This document shows positions 32,022 to 41,270 of a DNA stretch of 41,302 nucleotides, piece after piece (the stretch's first letter is position 1; the number at the start of each line of letters is the position of its first letter). The stretch spans positions 1-41,302 of the forward strand of contig CAZAFM010000003.1 in NCBI GenBank assembly GCA_964484395.1, given 5' to 3'. This DNA comes from CAZAFM01 sp964484395. Its GTDB lineage: Bacteria; Campylobacterota; Campylobacteria; Campylobacterales; CAZAFM01. The notes under the pieces are model-generated. The model ran no database searches and was not told where the DNA came from. It saw only the letters and a list, made by a program, of their open reading frames with translations. The translations under genes were made by a program, and so were the position numbers.

Positions 32022-32288
32022 TTACTTACTAAAAGAGAACTCCACTTGAGGGGTTCTTTTTGGAATTGATGGTTCTGTTGCATCATTTCCTGGGTATAGG
32101 TTTTTAGGTCTAGTTTTATCTCTTTGAAGCTGTTCATCATCCTCTCTTATCTCTTTAGAGTTATCTTTTACACTTAGGTGGCTATTGCTCTTCTTAGGAA
32201 CAGGAGGCGGAGCCTCTGGAAGCTCTATTTTTTGTTCTGCAAATGCAATAGATAGTAAAAAAACTGTTGATATAATTAAAAACTTCAT
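32022..32288 (-). CDS. small exported proline-rich protein of unknown function
   Basis: An 88-residue protein with a clear Sec signal peptide (MKFLIISTVFLLSIAFAEQK, cleavage after AFA). It is followed by a Pro-rich stretch (LPEAPPPVPKK) and a charged, probably disordered remainder. RBS AGGAGA lies upstream. It sits 27 bases downstream of ccsBA in the same direction, so it is probably co-transcribed and may be a periplasmic partner. No family is recognised. Confidence 0.65.
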   Translation of the reverse strand: MKFLIISTVFLLSIAFAEQKIELPEAPPPVPKKSNSHLSVKDNSKEIREDDEQLQRDKTRPKNLYPGNDATEPSIPKRTPQVEFSFSK

Positions 32289-32315
32289 TTATAAATCTCC
32301 TTGTATTAGCATGAA

Positions 32316-35300
32316 CTATTTTATGCTTTGCTCTCTGTTTTTGTATGCAAGTCCTATAAGTAAAAATAGTACCGCCACCATCACATATACAAAGGTAGGT
32401 ATAGGGACAGGATCACCCTTAGCGTATGAGTGAAGCCCACTTAAGTAGAAGTTCACACCAAAATAAGTCATAAGAACTGAGAAAAATGCCACTATTGAGC
32501 CTATATTAAAGGTGTAGAAACTATAAAGACCTTTTATAAATCTCATATGAATTACAAATGCATACACAACTATTGTTATAAGAGACCAAGTCTCTTTAGG
32601 GTCCCAGCCCCAGTATCTACCCCAACTCTCGTTTGCCCATACTCCACCTAGAAAGTTTCCAATAGTAAAAAGCACTAAACCTATAATAAGTGTTATTTCA
32701 TTTATGTATGTCAGCTCTGCTATGCTTTTTTCTAGCTTCTGTTTTGAAGATGGTCTTTTAAGTGCCATAAGTATAAGTGTGATAATACCAAGCAAGGCTC
32801 CAAGTCCAAAAAACCCATAACTAGCAGTAATAACTGAAACATGTATAGTCAGCCAGTATGAGTTGAGAACAGGGATTAGGTTTGTTATTTGTGGGTCCAT
32901 CCAGCTAAGATGAGCTACAAAAAGAACAACAGCACTCAAAAATGCAGAAGCTCCAAGAGCTAGGGGGTTGTTTCTAACCAAAAGAAGTCCAGCTAGTATG
33001 CTCGCCCATGCTATATATATCATAGACTCATACCCATTACTCCAAGGTGCGTGACCGGATATATACCATCTAAGCCCTAAGGCAAAAGTCTGGATGATAA
33101 AAGCTATAATAAAAACAGCCTTTGCACTATTTAATATAATGTGCATTTTTGATATAGGCTTTATGATGTTAATTACTCCTATAATCATTAAAAGCAAGCC
33201 AAGTAAACCAAAAACAGGCATAAGCATCTCAAAAAAGTTGTAGTTATAATAGAGTATTTCAGCATCAATCTTTGCTTCAGAAGGGATGATAGATACTCCA
33301 TAGAACCTCTGAAATTCATCTATTCTTCCTAAGGCTTCATCAGCTAACTCCCACTCTCCAGTATTCATACCTATCTCTACAGCTTCAAAGTAACCATAAG
33401 TTAACTCTTTTACCTTATCTGAAAGCTCTTTAGGAAAGCTCTCTATTGCCTCTATAGGACTAAACCACTTTTTGGCCTTATCTCCTGGTAGGGGGTATAT
33501 GCTTAAAATAGAGCCTGTATAGACCATATAGGTAATATTTAGCCTCTCATCTGCTTTTATTGCTTCTTTGTCAAGTTTACTCTGATAAGCTGGTCTTTTC
33601 TGGTTAGCTTTTTCAAGAATATCTGCTATCTTATAGACTCCGCCTCCATGACCATCTGTGTTAAAAAAGTCAATAAACGCAGCATATTTTTGAGACTCCT
33701 TTAGTCCTAAGACCTCTCTTAGTTCAGGGTGCTTAACAGATATAAACTTAACCTTCTCCCATGCATCAGGTCTTACAAGCATTCCAAGAAGTACTTGAGT
33801 AGGATGAAGCCCATGAAAAGAGCTATCTTGATGGACTTTGTTCACCATCTCAAAGGCCAAAGTCTCTATAGGTTTAACCCTCCCACCTACATCTTGAACT
33901 AGAAGTTTTCCAAGCTTTTTTGAGTGCTCTAGACTTACTGAATCTATAGCTTTTAGTATATCTTCAGGGGTTTGTGCGTGTAGTGTATTTGGTTGTAGCA
34001 GTGCAAATAGCGCTACTGTGGCTATGAATAGAGCTTTTAGACTTTTTATCTTAGAAGAGAGTCTTAGTATCCTCCCTTTTGGTAGAAAAATAGCAGCTAA
34101 CATACCAATTGAGAGTAAGAAGTAGCCTATGTATGTAACTAAAGTTCCCCAGTAGTCGTGGTTTACACTCAAAATAGTTCCTTTTTCATCCATATCGTAT
34201 GATGCTTGATAGAATCGGTAGCCTTTGTGCTCAAGTATGTGGTTCATATATATAGAGTAATCAAAGCTTTTGTTAAGACTATCAATAACCCTTACTTCAC
34301 TTCTGTATGAAGCTGGCGCCATAGAGCCTGGGTATCGCTCTAGGATAAAGTCATTTAACTGCAGGGCAAAGGGTAGGGTTATTGTTTTTGAGCCATATCC
34401 TAAGGCTATATTTAGTCCACCTACTTGAGCTGTTTTAAAGTTGGTTTGTGCCCCCTTTTTTCCAAAAACGAATATATTTTTACTATCTCCGTTGTACTCT
34501 ACCTTGAACTTCAAGAGATCTGGAATCTCCTCACTTTGGGATTTAGGAGCACTTTTGTATGTTGTATCTGCACTCTCTAGATACTCTTGTAGTACAAACT
34601 GCTTATCTCCTGAAGTGTATAGTTTCTTTTTTTCAAAGGGTATTTCAGTCTGTGGCTCTATATCTTTTTGCTCTTGAGTATCCATATCAAGAACAGACAT
34701 AGTAGCAGCCCCTCTAATCATAAGCTCCCCATCTTTCTTGTATACAATAATCTCACTCAAAGCATTAGGCTCAAAAGCTATACTTAGTCCTTGTGGATAT
34801 TTGCTCTCACCCTCTTTTATAAGTACACGAGTAGGAGCACTCTCTTTTGCTACTACTAAAGATATTACCCCCTCTCCATCACTACTTGGGGTCATCTCTT
34901 CAACTGCTGAAGGTATGTAGTTTTCTAGTGATATTTTAAGCTTGTTTCCACTTAAGTCCAGCTCACTATCAAAGTCATTACTACCAAGTGCACTAAAAAG
35001 AACAGGACTCTCAAACTCATAATGAGTGCCATCTTCTTGTACCTTTAGCTCTACATAGGCTCTTTCACTTAGCATAGTATTAGTTCTCTCACCCTCTCTA
35101 ATATGCATTATACCTTCAAAGCCAAAAAACCGAGTTATTGCAGCTCCTAGAAGTATAACCAAAAAAGATATGTGAAATAAGAATATTGGAAACTTATCTT
35201 TTTTGTACATTTTGTACTTGAAGATATTAAAAAGTAGATTTAGTGCTAGTAGAAAAAGTAGAGCTTCAAACCATCTTGCATTATAGATTAGTGCTTTTGC

Positions 35301-35429
35301 ACTCTGTATTCCATAGTCATTCTCTATAAAGGTAGCAACTGCCATAGCTAATGCAAATATTATAAGCAGTAAACCAGTTGTTTTCATTGAGACAATTGAG
35401 TTTTTTAGGTTATTTATGAAGTTTTGCAT
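32316..35429 (-). CDS. ccsBA: fused cytochrome c haem lyase CcsBA (System II)
   Basis: A 1037-residue fusion of CcsB/ResB and CcsA/ResC, which exports haem and attaches it to periplasmic apocytochromes c. The N-terminal ResB half has helices at about 15-35, 52-70 and 82-102, the FHISFLVILLGAAITR signature, and a large periplasmic domain. The C-terminal CcsA half has RWYISGHAPWSNGYES, SYWLTIHVSVITASYGF, the WWD haem-binding domain (near 925-950: NESWGRYWGWDPKETWS), and a last His in YLSGLHSYA. Such fusions are standard in Campylobacterota. A GAGGA stands 12 bases upstream of the ATG. Confidence 0.95.
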   Translation of the reverse strand: MQNFINNLKNSIVSMKTTGLLLIIFALAMAVATFIENDYGIQSAKALIYNARWFEALLFLLALNLLFNIFKYKMYKKDKFPIFLFHISFLVILLGAAITRFFGFEGIMHIREGERTNTMLSERAYVELKVQEDGTHYEFESPVLFSALGSNDFDSELDLSGNKLKISLENYIPSAVEEMTPSSDGEGVISLVVAKESAPTRVLIKEGESKYPQGLSIAFEPNALSEIIVYKKDGELMIRGAATMSVLDMDTQEQKDIEPQTEIPFEKKKLYTSGDKQFVLQEYLESADTTYKSAPKSQSEEIPDLLKFKVEYNGDSKNIFVFGKKGAQTNFKTAQVGGLNIALGYGSKTITLPFALQLNDFILERYPGSMAPASYRSEVRVIDSLNKSFDYSIYMNHILEHKGYRFYQASYDMDEKGTILSVNHDYWGTLVTYIGYFLLSIGMLAAIFLPKGRILRLSSKIKSLKALFIATVALFALLQPNTLHAQTPEDILKAIDSVSLEHSKKLGKLLVQDVGGRVKPIETLAFEMVNKVHQDSSFHGLHPTQVLLGMLVRPDAWEKVKFISVKHPELREVLGLKESQKYAAFIDFFNTDGHGGGVYKIADILEKANQKRPAYQSKLDKEAIKADERLNITYMVYTGSILSIYPLPGDKAKKWFSPIEAIESFPKELSDKVKELTYGYFEAVEIGMNTGEWELADEALGRIDEFQRFYGVSIIPSEAKIDAEILYYNYNFFEMLMPVFGLLGLLLMIIGVINIIKPISKMHIILNSAKAVFIIAFIIQTFALGLRWYISGHAPWSNGYESMIYIAWASILAGLLLVRNNPLALGASAFLSAVVLFVAHLSWMDPQITNLIPVLNSYWLTIHVSVITASYGFFGLGALLGIITLILMALKRPSSKQKLEKSIAELTYINEITLIIGLVLFTIGNFLGGVWANESWGRYWGWDPKETWSLITIVVYAFVIHMRFIKGLYSFYTFNIGSIVAFFSVLMTYFGVNFYLSGLHSYAKGDPVPIPTFVYVMVAVLFLLIGLAYKNREQSIK

Positions 35430-35523
35430 ATTGTGATAAAGTCCTCTTTTTGGGGATTGTAACTAGTTCTTGGTCAAAAAAAAGTGCCTATTTTAAACTA
35501 AAATATAGTTTTAAATTTGCTTC

Positions 35524-35556
35524 AAGTTCTACCTAAAAGTTAGAACTTCTTTTTTT
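35524..35556. terminator. hairpin at the 3' end of the 80-residue gene
   Basis: AAGTTCTA (35524-35531) pairs with TAGAACTT (35541-35548) around a nine-base loop. On the plus strand a run of seven T follows, but no plus-strand gene needs it. On the minus strand it ends the small gene before ccsBA without a T-run. Confidence 0.35.
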
Positions 35557-35771
35557 ATCTTTCCTAGAGCATCAATTGCCTCTTTTAGGTGCTCTACCTC
35601 TATATCTATAGCCTGGATACTCCATTCACCGACACTCTGGGGTGGTTTCATCTGACCTCTTTTTATCATTACATAGTCAATAAACGAGATATGTGCCATA
35701 TTAAGCAAGATATTTATCTCTTCATTTGAGTTTTCTATCTCTCTTAAAATAGAATCAATCTTCTCAAACAT
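35529..35771 (-). CDS. small helical protein of unknown function
   Basis: An 80-residue, largely helical protein (MFEKIDSILREIENSNEEI; EHLKEAIDALGKIKKEVL) with a middle segment KRGQMKPPQSVGEWSIQAID. It has an excellent RBS (AAGGAG, seven bases from ATG) and normal composition, so it is likely a real gene. It follows the YdcF-like gene by 62 bases on the same strand. No function can be assigned. Confidence 0.7.
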   Translation of the reverse strand: MFEKIDSILREIENSNEEINILLNMAHISFIDYVMIKRGQMKPPQSVGEWSIQAIDIEVEHLKEAIDALGKIKKEVLTFR

Positions 35772-35833
35772 CTCAAGCTCCTTGATCGTGGATAGAAGAT
35801 TTTTACATCTTTAAGTTAAAAAAGAGATTATTT

Positions 35834-36610
35834 CTACCTTAGAATGAGGCTAAGAGTGCCAAAATACTCTTTTAGTGCTACAAAGCTTCCATTAAATCCA
35901 TTAGAACTAGGAAAAAAGTCTCTAAAACTATAAGCTATACCATCTGATTGAAAATCAGCACCATATCCTAGAGTATTAAAACCTAATGAGTTAAATATAG
36001 TTGTAGCTCTATTTAGATGGTAAGCTGAGCTAACAAGGGCTACTTTTGGTCTCTCTATTCCATAGCTTTCAAACATCTCTTTTAGGTATTTTGCGTTTTG
36101 ATAGGTGTTTAGGCTTTTTGATTCTATTAGTAGATAAAAACCACTACCCTGAAGTGAGTCTTTAAGCTCTATACTTATACCAAATGGTTTATATACTCTA
36201 TTTATATCCTCTATGAAGCCATGAGCCTCTAGTGTTTTCTTATTTCCACCACCACTATATACAAGAGGTATATTACCACCTTTTGCTAACTCTACCCCAA
36301 GTAGTGCTCTTTTTAGCGCTCTGGGACTTAGCTTAAAATCAACATCCTCAGAGCCAACACCACCTCCTAAAACAACTACAAAATCAGAATTTGCAAGAGG
36401 CTTGTGTATTCTATATGGCTCTTCAAGTGGGTAGAGTAGCAGTGAAGCAAAAAACGATGAAGATAATACCCAGAAAAAAACTACAAGAAAAAGAGTAAAT
36501 TTTCGCAGGTTTTTTATAAAGAGGTAGCCAAACAAAAGCAGTGTGACAAAAAGCCCAGGTGGTAGAAAAAAGGTTATAAATATTTTTGAAACTATATAAA
36601 AAAAACTCAC
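35834..36610 (-). CDS. YdcF/ElyC/SanA-family (DUF218) envelope protein
   Basis: A 258-residue membrane-anchored protein. Two N-terminal helices (about 5-28 and 35-58) are followed by a DUF218 domain: DFVVVLGGGVGSED, ALLGVELAKGGNIPLVYSGG, ESKSLNTYQNAKYLKEM and ALVSSAYHLNRATTIF. ElyC-type relatives act in envelope or peptidoglycan precursor metabolism. The activity of this member is unknown. It starts at GTG 36610, overlapping the acyltransferase stop by four bases, in an operon with plsC. Confidence 0.85.
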   Translation of the reverse strand: MSFFYIVSKIFITFFLPPGLFVTLLLFGYLFIKNLRKFTLFLVVFFWVLSSSFFASLLLYPLEEPYRIHKPLANSDFVVVLGGGVGSEDVDFKLSPRALKRALLGVELAKGGNIPLVYSGGGNKKTLEAHGFIEDINRVYKPFGISIELKDSLQGSGFYLLIESKSLNTYQNAKYLKEMFESYGIERPKVALVSSAYHLNRATTIFNSLGFNTLGYGADFQSDGIAYSFRDFFPSSNGFNGSFVALKEYFGTLSLILR

Positions 36611-37287
36611 CCTTCAAACCTCTTTCTCATCATATTTTCAAGCTCATCATACCAGCTTTCACTTTTAAAATCAGGTCTATAAGCCTCTAGAAACTCTACA
36701 CTAAACTTTTTTTTATTAATCTTAAAGTTTTTGGGATCAAAAACCTCTCTACTTCCTTTGATAATAACTGGTTGTATTTTAGCATTTGCTGTTGAGATGA
36801 TGGCTTTTACACCCTCTTTGAAAGGAAGTAGTTTTTTTCCATCACCTCTAGTGCCTTCTGGAAATATACAGATAACTCTACCCTCTTTTATCCTCTCTTT
36901 GGTAGTTCTTATCATCCGGATAATCTCTTTTTTGTTTTTTCTATCTATTAAAATCATCTTTGGAAGCTTGAGAGCAAGCCCAAAAAAAGGTATATCTCCA
37001 AGCTCTTTTTTAGCAACCCAGCAAGGGTTTGCATCCAAAATATACTCTAAAAAAATAATATCTAAATCACTTTGATGGTTTATTACAAGTATTTTAGCAC
37101 TATTATCAAAACTCCCCTTTACCTCAGCTCTAAAAGGAAAAATATTTACTAGAATATTGACAATTGCTTTTCTAATAGTTCTTATTTTGGAGTCACTATT
37201 TTTAAAAACAGCCATAAAAAATATAGAAATAGTAAAAATCACCATCAAGAGTATATAGAAAAAAAACATCCTAATTTTTGGTATCAC
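36607..37287 (-). CDS. plsC: 1-acylglycerol-3-phosphate acyltransferase (PlsC family)
   Basis: A 226-residue membrane acyltransferase that makes phosphatidic acid for phospholipid synthesis. It has an N-terminal helix (about 8-27), the catalytic HX4D as NHQSDLD (His71, Asp76), the substrate motif FPEGTRGDG (142-150) and PVIIKGSREVF. The start is uncertain: GTG 37287 overlaps the preceding gene by 17 bases and has a purine-rich upstream region, while ATG 37269 (MFFFYIL) lies just after that gene's stop but has no RBS at proper distance. Confidence 0.88.
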   Translation of the reverse strand: MIPKIRMFFFYILLMVIFTISIFFMAVFKNSDSKIRTIRKAIVNILVNIFPFRAEVKGSFDNSAKILVINHQSDLDIIFLEYILDANPCWVAKKELGDIPFFGLALKLPKMILIDRKNKKEIIRMIRTTKERIKEGRVICIFPEGTRGDGKKLLPFKEGVKAIISTANAKIQPVIIKGSREVFDPKNFKINKKKFSVEFLEAYRPDFKSESWYDELENMMRKRFEG

Positions 37288-38308
37288 TTCTTTTTATCCA
37301 TCCAATTTTGTTGTCTAACTCTATTTTGATGTATTGACCCTTTTTGGCTAGTAAATCAGCTTCTGCACTAGTTGTAGTAGTATGAAAAACAGTGGAGTTT
37401 GGAGTAGGTAGAATCTGTATTTTAGCTCCTTTTTTAACTACAACACTCCCCTTTTCAAAAAGAAAAAACAGCATAGCAACACCAACTAAAAGTGCAAGAA
37501 GTAAAAATATCTTTTTTCTTTTGAAAACAAAAAGAGCTACAAAAAGAGAGACAAGAGATACGCTAAGAATTATTTTTGTGAAAAGAAATGTATTTTTAGG
37601 TTTCAAATCACTCTGCGTGCTTACCCGTTCGTCAGTTGGCTTGTTTTCAAATACTATCTCTTCAAATCTCTTTTTTTGTGTATTGAAGTATTTGAATTCT
37701 ATCTCTTTTATGTTTTTGTTAACTACTACATAATATATGAGCTTCGAATCATAATAGTCCCCCTTATAAGATTCAAGACCTTGCTTTTTATACTTCTTTA
37801 GATGAAAATCCTCTAGGTTTGAGTTTTGTGCATTTAGTTCAAATATCATAATATTGTGAGAGTCATCAAAAATAGCAGATCTAAACTCATCAGTTTTTAG
37901 CTCTTGTGCAAACACCCCACTAAAATTCTCAACTTCTACGGGAATAATATCTATATCTTCAGAGTCAAGTGAAATAGTATCTAGTGTAACTCCTTGATTT
38001 ATAAGTGATATGTCAATAGCTGGTGTTCTAGCATCTTTAGATAAAGCTTTTATAAGATATGTAGTTGAGTATAGGTTATCTCCTTGACTACGCCATTTTG
38101 GATTTTCATCTAGAGCTTCTAAGCCTTGAAGTGATAGCTCACTACTAAGAGTACCCTCTTCAAGCACTAAAAGCTTGACCTCTATAGGAAAGACTGAGCC
38201 TTTATAGGCACTACTAGGAGTAGAATACTCTTTTAGATAAAGAAGCTGAGGACCACTAGCTCCTACAAGCGTAAAGAGCAGAAAAAAAAGGAGTAGTGCA
38301 ACCCTCAT
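37271..38308 (-). CDS. exported membrane protein with C-terminal SH3-like domain, function unknown
   Basis: A 345-residue protein with a signal peptide (MRVALLLFFLLFTLVGASG) and a periplasmic beta-rich domain (about 20-230). Two adjacent membrane helices (about 245-262 and 267-285) follow, then a bacterial SH3-like domain at the end (KKGAKIQILPTPNSTVFHT, KKGQYIKIELDNKIGWIK). The layout resembles BatD-like envelope proteins and suggests binding to the wall or to another envelope protein. It lies two bases after purQ and before plsC in a seven-gene minus-strand operon. Confidence 0.72.
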   Translation of the reverse strand: MRVALLLFFLLFTLVGASGPQLLYLKEYSTPSSAYKGSVFPIEVKLLVLEEGTLSSELSLQGLEALDENPKWRSQGDNLYSTTYLIKALSKDARTPAIDISLINQGVTLDTISLDSEDIDIIPVEVENFSGVFAQELKTDEFRSAIFDDSHNIMIFELNAQNSNLEDFHLKKYKKQGLESYKGDYYDSKLIYYVVVNKNIKEIEFKYFNTQKKRFEEIVFENKPTDERVSTQSDLKPKNTFLFTKIILSVSLVSLFVALFVFKRKKIFLLLALLVGVAMLFFLFEKGSVVVKKGAKIQILPTPNSTVFHTTTTSAEADLLAKKGQYIKIELDNKIGWIKRSDTKN

Positions 38309-38310
38309 AT

Positions 38311-38964
38311 CTATCCTAGAAGGGAACGGAGCATCAAGACACCATCATCTGAGCCTAAAGGCTTCTCCATAGCCCTCTCTGGGTGGGGCATTAAACCAAA
38401 TACATTTTTGTTTTCATTACATATACCTGCAATATCTTCTAGTGACCCATTTGGGTTGTTTATGTATTTTAGAAGTATTAAGTCCTTATCTTCTAGCTCT
38501 TTTAAATCATCTTCTAAACAGTAGTAGTTCCCTTCTGCATGAGCTATTGGGATATTGATTTTATCGCCCTGCTTGTATGGGTTTAAAAATCTGTTATTAT
38601 TGTTTACTACTTCTAGCTCTTGATGCTTTGAGATGAAGTGTAGATTTTCATTTCTCTTCATGGCACCCTTTAAAAGTCCTGCTTCAAGTAGTATCTGAAA
38701 GCCATTACATATTCCAAGTACCCTGCCACCTTTGTTTGCAAACTCAACAACAGCATTCATAATAGGGCTAAATCTAGCAATAGCACCACTTCTAAGATAA
38801 TCACCATAACTAAACCCACCAGGAAGTACTACTAGGTCAATTCCACTAGGTAGACTGCTATCTTTGTGCCATATATATTGAGTTTTTACACCTATTTTGT
38901 TGTATGCATACTCCATATCAAAGTCACAATTAGTTCCAGCAAATCTAATAATAGCTACAGTCAT
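38311..38964 (-). CDS. purQ: FGAM synthase glutaminase subunit PurQ
   Basis: A 217-residue class I glutamine amidotransferase that feeds ammonia to PurL in purine synthesis. The start is MTVAIIRFAGTNCDFDM, followed by VLPGGFSYGDYLRSGAIA. The nucleophile is Cys86 in GICNGFQ, with His and Glu in LMPHPERAME. Small PurQ of this length works with separate PurS and PurL. PurL is not in the window. The start overlaps purS by four bases. Confidence 0.95.
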   Translation of the reverse strand: MTVAIIRFAGTNCDFDMEYAYNKIGVKTQYIWHKDSSLPSGIDLVVLPGGFSYGDYLRSGAIARFSPIMNAVVEFANKGGRVLGICNGFQILLEAGLLKGAMKRNENLHFISKHQELEVVNNNNRFLNPYKQGDKINIPIAHAEGNYYCLEDDLKELEDKDLILLKYINNPNGSLEDIAGICNENKNVFGLMPHPERAMEKPLGSDDGVLMLRSLLG

Positions 38965-39206
38965 TCTACAATCTCAATTTCGTAGTTTTCTATAACTGTA
39001 TTTGCAAGTAGGCTTTCACACATCTGTGAAGCTTGTTTTTTTGCTTCTTTACTACTATCTGTATCTATGTCTAGCTCTATTCTCTTTCCAACTCTTACAT
39101 CACTAGTTGAGCCAAAGCCCATAGTGTGAAGTGCGTGCTCTATAGCTTTTCCTTGAGGGTCTAGTACTCCCTCTTTTAGAGAGATATTTACAAAAACTTT
39201 CATCAC
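38961..39206 (-). CDS. purS: FGAM synthase subunit PurS
   Basis: An 81-residue PurS that bridges PurQ and small PurL. Features are VFVNISLKEGVLDPQGKAIE, GFGSTSDVRVGKRIELDID and CESLLANTVIENYEIE. It lies between purC and purQ with four-base overlaps on both sides. Confidence 0.94.
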   Translation of the reverse strand: MMKVFVNISLKEGVLDPQGKAIEHALHTMGFGSTSDVRVGKRIELDIDTDSSKEAKKQASQMCESLLANTVIENYEIEIVE

Positions 39207-39916
39207 TTCTCCATTATTCTTCTTAGAATCTCTTCATAAGCGGCCTTTACAGGGGCGCTTCCTTCTCGAAAGAGGTCTTTATCTAACTTCTCTTTTGTCT
39301 GCTTATCCCAAAATCTACAGCTATCTGGCGTTATCTCATCTGCTAGTATGATATTTCCATCGCAGTCTCGTCCATACTCAAGCTTGAAGTCCACTAGGAT
39401 AAGTCCTTTTTTGTCAAAGTACTCTTTTAAGATAGTGTTTATGGTTCTGGATGTTTTTTTTAGAAGCTCTAGCTCATCTTGGTTATTGACTAGCTTCATT
39501 ATTAGTGCATGCTCATCATTGATAATAGGGTCATTTAAACTGTCATTTTTATAACAAAACTCAACTAGAGCAAAGGGAAGAGAGGCTCCATTCTCTATTC
39601 CCAATCTCTTAGTTAGACTTCCTGTAGCTATATTTCTAGTAATAACCTCTATAGGAATAATATCACACTTTTTTGTTAGCATATGGGTTGAGTCTATCTG
39701 ATTTATGTAGTGAGTAGTTATTCCACTATCTTCTAGTAACTCAAAAATCTTTGTAGCTATCATACAATTTAGTGAGCCTTTTCCCTCTTCATTTGATTTT
39801 TTTTGTGCGTTGAAGGCAGTTAGGTCATCTTTGAACTCCATAATGACCTTGCATCTATCCTCTGTGAGGTATAGCTTTTTTGCCTTTCCTTCATAAAAAA
39901 ACTCACCCTTTTTCAT
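39203..39916 (-). CDS. purC: SAICAR synthetase PurC
   Basis: A 237-residue enzyme that condenses CAIR with aspartate in purine synthesis. Motifs are FFYEGKAKKLYLTED, DLTAFNAQKKSNEEGKG, PIEVITRNIATGSL, LILVDFKLEYGRD and LADEITPDSCRFWD. CAIR is the product of PurK/PurE, encoded at 7868-9540. The RBS GGAGATAG lies in the last codons of ctpA, one base upstream of the gap, so the two genes are co-translated. Confidence 0.96.
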   Translation of the reverse strand: MKKGEFFYEGKAKKLYLTEDRCKVIMEFKDDLTAFNAQKKSNEEGKGSLNCMIATKIFELLEDSGITTHYINQIDSTHMLTKKCDIIPIEVITRNIATGSLTKRLGIENGASLPFALVEFCYKNDSLNDPIINDEHALIMKLVNNQDELELLKKTSRTINTILKEYFDKKGLILVDFKLEYGRDCDGNIILADEITPDSCRFWDKQTKEKLDKDLFREGSAPVKAAYEEILRRIMEK

Positions 39917-39917
39917 A

Positions 39918-41228
39918 CTATCTCCTGCTATTTAAGATTTCCCATGTTTTTATTGCATCAAGTGCGCTCTTTAGCTGAATATCACTATTTATGTTTTCTG
40001 TTGTTACAGTATCTTTGTTCTCCTCTTCTTTCTCTCTCTCTTTTTTAGGCAATGGCTCTATTTTTTCTAGTTCACCTTCTAGGTGTTTTTTGAGCTCAGC
40101 CTCTTTGACGCTGAAGCTATCACTATCTGCAGGAACCTTTCCTTGAGCTATCTCTATATCTGGTATTACACCAACTGCTTGGATAGTCCTACCACTTGGT
40201 AGATAGTATTCAGCAACTGTAAGTCTAAGTGCTTCTTTATTATTTATTGGCAGAATTATCTGAACACTTCCTTTTCCAAATGTTTCTTCTCCAACTACAA
40301 CTGCTCTTTTGTGATCTTGCAAGGAGCCACTAACAATCTCACTTGCACTTGCACTTCCCTTATTTACAAGGACTGATATTGGAATATCTTTGATTGTTCC
40401 TTTTGAATTTGCTAGAAACTCTTTATCCTCATTTTTTATTCTACCTCTTTGAGAGACTATCACTCCTTCATCTACAAAAAGATTAGTCAAACCAACTGCT
40501 TGATCTAATAAACCTCCTGGGTTATTTCTAAGGTCAAGAATTACCCCTTTGAGATTTTTCTTGTCTTTTAGTGCTTTTTTTACATCCTCAACAACATGCC
40601 TATCAAAGGACACAACCCTAATATATAGTATTCCATCATGGTCTTCTACATCTTTTGTATATACTGACTCTACTGTGATTATGTCTCTGATGATTTTTTT
40701 GACAAACGGCTTAGTTGCACTCTTTCTTACAATAGTGAGCTCTATTGGTGTTCCGGGCTTCCCTCTCATAAGGTTCACTGCCTCATCAATAGTCATATTA
40801 AGAGTTGAGTGGTTATCTATTTTTAGTATAATATCTCCAGCTTCTAGCCCAGCTTTATCAGCGGGTGTACCCTCTATTGGAGATATAACTGTTAGTGCTC
40901 CATCTTTTATTCCAACTGTAATCCCAAGTCCACCAAACTCTCCTGAAGTCTGAATTTTAAGCTCTTTGTACTTTTTTTCTTTCAAAAAAGAACTGTGAGC
41001 ATCTAAGTTTGACAAAAGTCCCTCTATAGATTTATCTACCAAATCCGAGATATTTACATCATCTACATAGTATTTTTCTACGATATTTATCACTTTAGTA
41101 AACTTTGTAAGTGACTCTACTCTATCTTGTGACTGGTCTGCTTCATTTGCATTTAGTCCAGCAACAACTGCAAAAAGTGCTAAAAAAGATAACACAAAGC
41201 CAAAAATCTTAATCCCTCTATCTTTCAT
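39918..41228 (-). CDS. ctpA: C-terminal processing protease (CtpA/Prc family, S41)
   Basis: A 436-residue periplasmic serine protease. It has a signal anchor (about 7-27), an N-terminal helical region with LDAHSSFL, a PDZ domain (about 95-170: FGGLGITVG, PADKAGLEAGDIIL) and the S41 core. Catalytic Ser lies in NKGSASASEIVSG (about 292-294) and Lys319 in EETFGKGSVQ; GVILDLRNNPGGLLDQAV and RTIQAVGVIPDIE complete the fold. An acidic low-complexity tail (KEREKEEENKD) follows. It heads the purC-purS-purQ operon, a linkage seen in Campylobacterota. RBS is GGAGAG. Confidence 0.94.
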   Translation of the reverse strand: MKDRGIKIFGFVLSFLALFAVVAGLNANEADQSQDRVESLTKFTKVINIVEKYYVDDVNISDLVDKSIEGLLSNLDAHSSFLKEKKYKELKIQTSGEFGGLGITVGIKDGALTVISPIEGTPADKAGLEAGDIILKIDNHSTLNMTIDEAVNLMRGKPGTPIELTIVRKSATKPFVKKIIRDIITVESVYTKDVEDHDGILYIRVVSFDRHVVEDVKKALKDKKNLKGVILDLRNNPGGLLDQAVGLTNLFVDEGVIVSQRGRIKNEDKEFLANSKGTIKDIPISVLVNKGSASASEIVSGSLQDHKRAVVVGEETFGKGSVQIILPINNKEALRLTVAEYYLPSGRTIQAVGVIPDIEIAQGKVPADSDSFSVKEAELKKHLEGELEKIEPLPKKEREKEEENKDTVTTENINSDIQLKSALDAIKTWEILNSRR

Positions 41229-41264
41229 ATTCTCTCCATAAACATCAATTTAAATTCAAAAGAT

Positions 41265-41270
41265 ATTATA
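41265..41270 (-). promoter_or_regulatory. sigma-70 -10 box of the ctpA operon
   Basis: TATAAT on the minus strand in ATATATAATATC, about 37 bases before the ctpA start. The region further upstream is cut off by the window end. Confidence 0.5.
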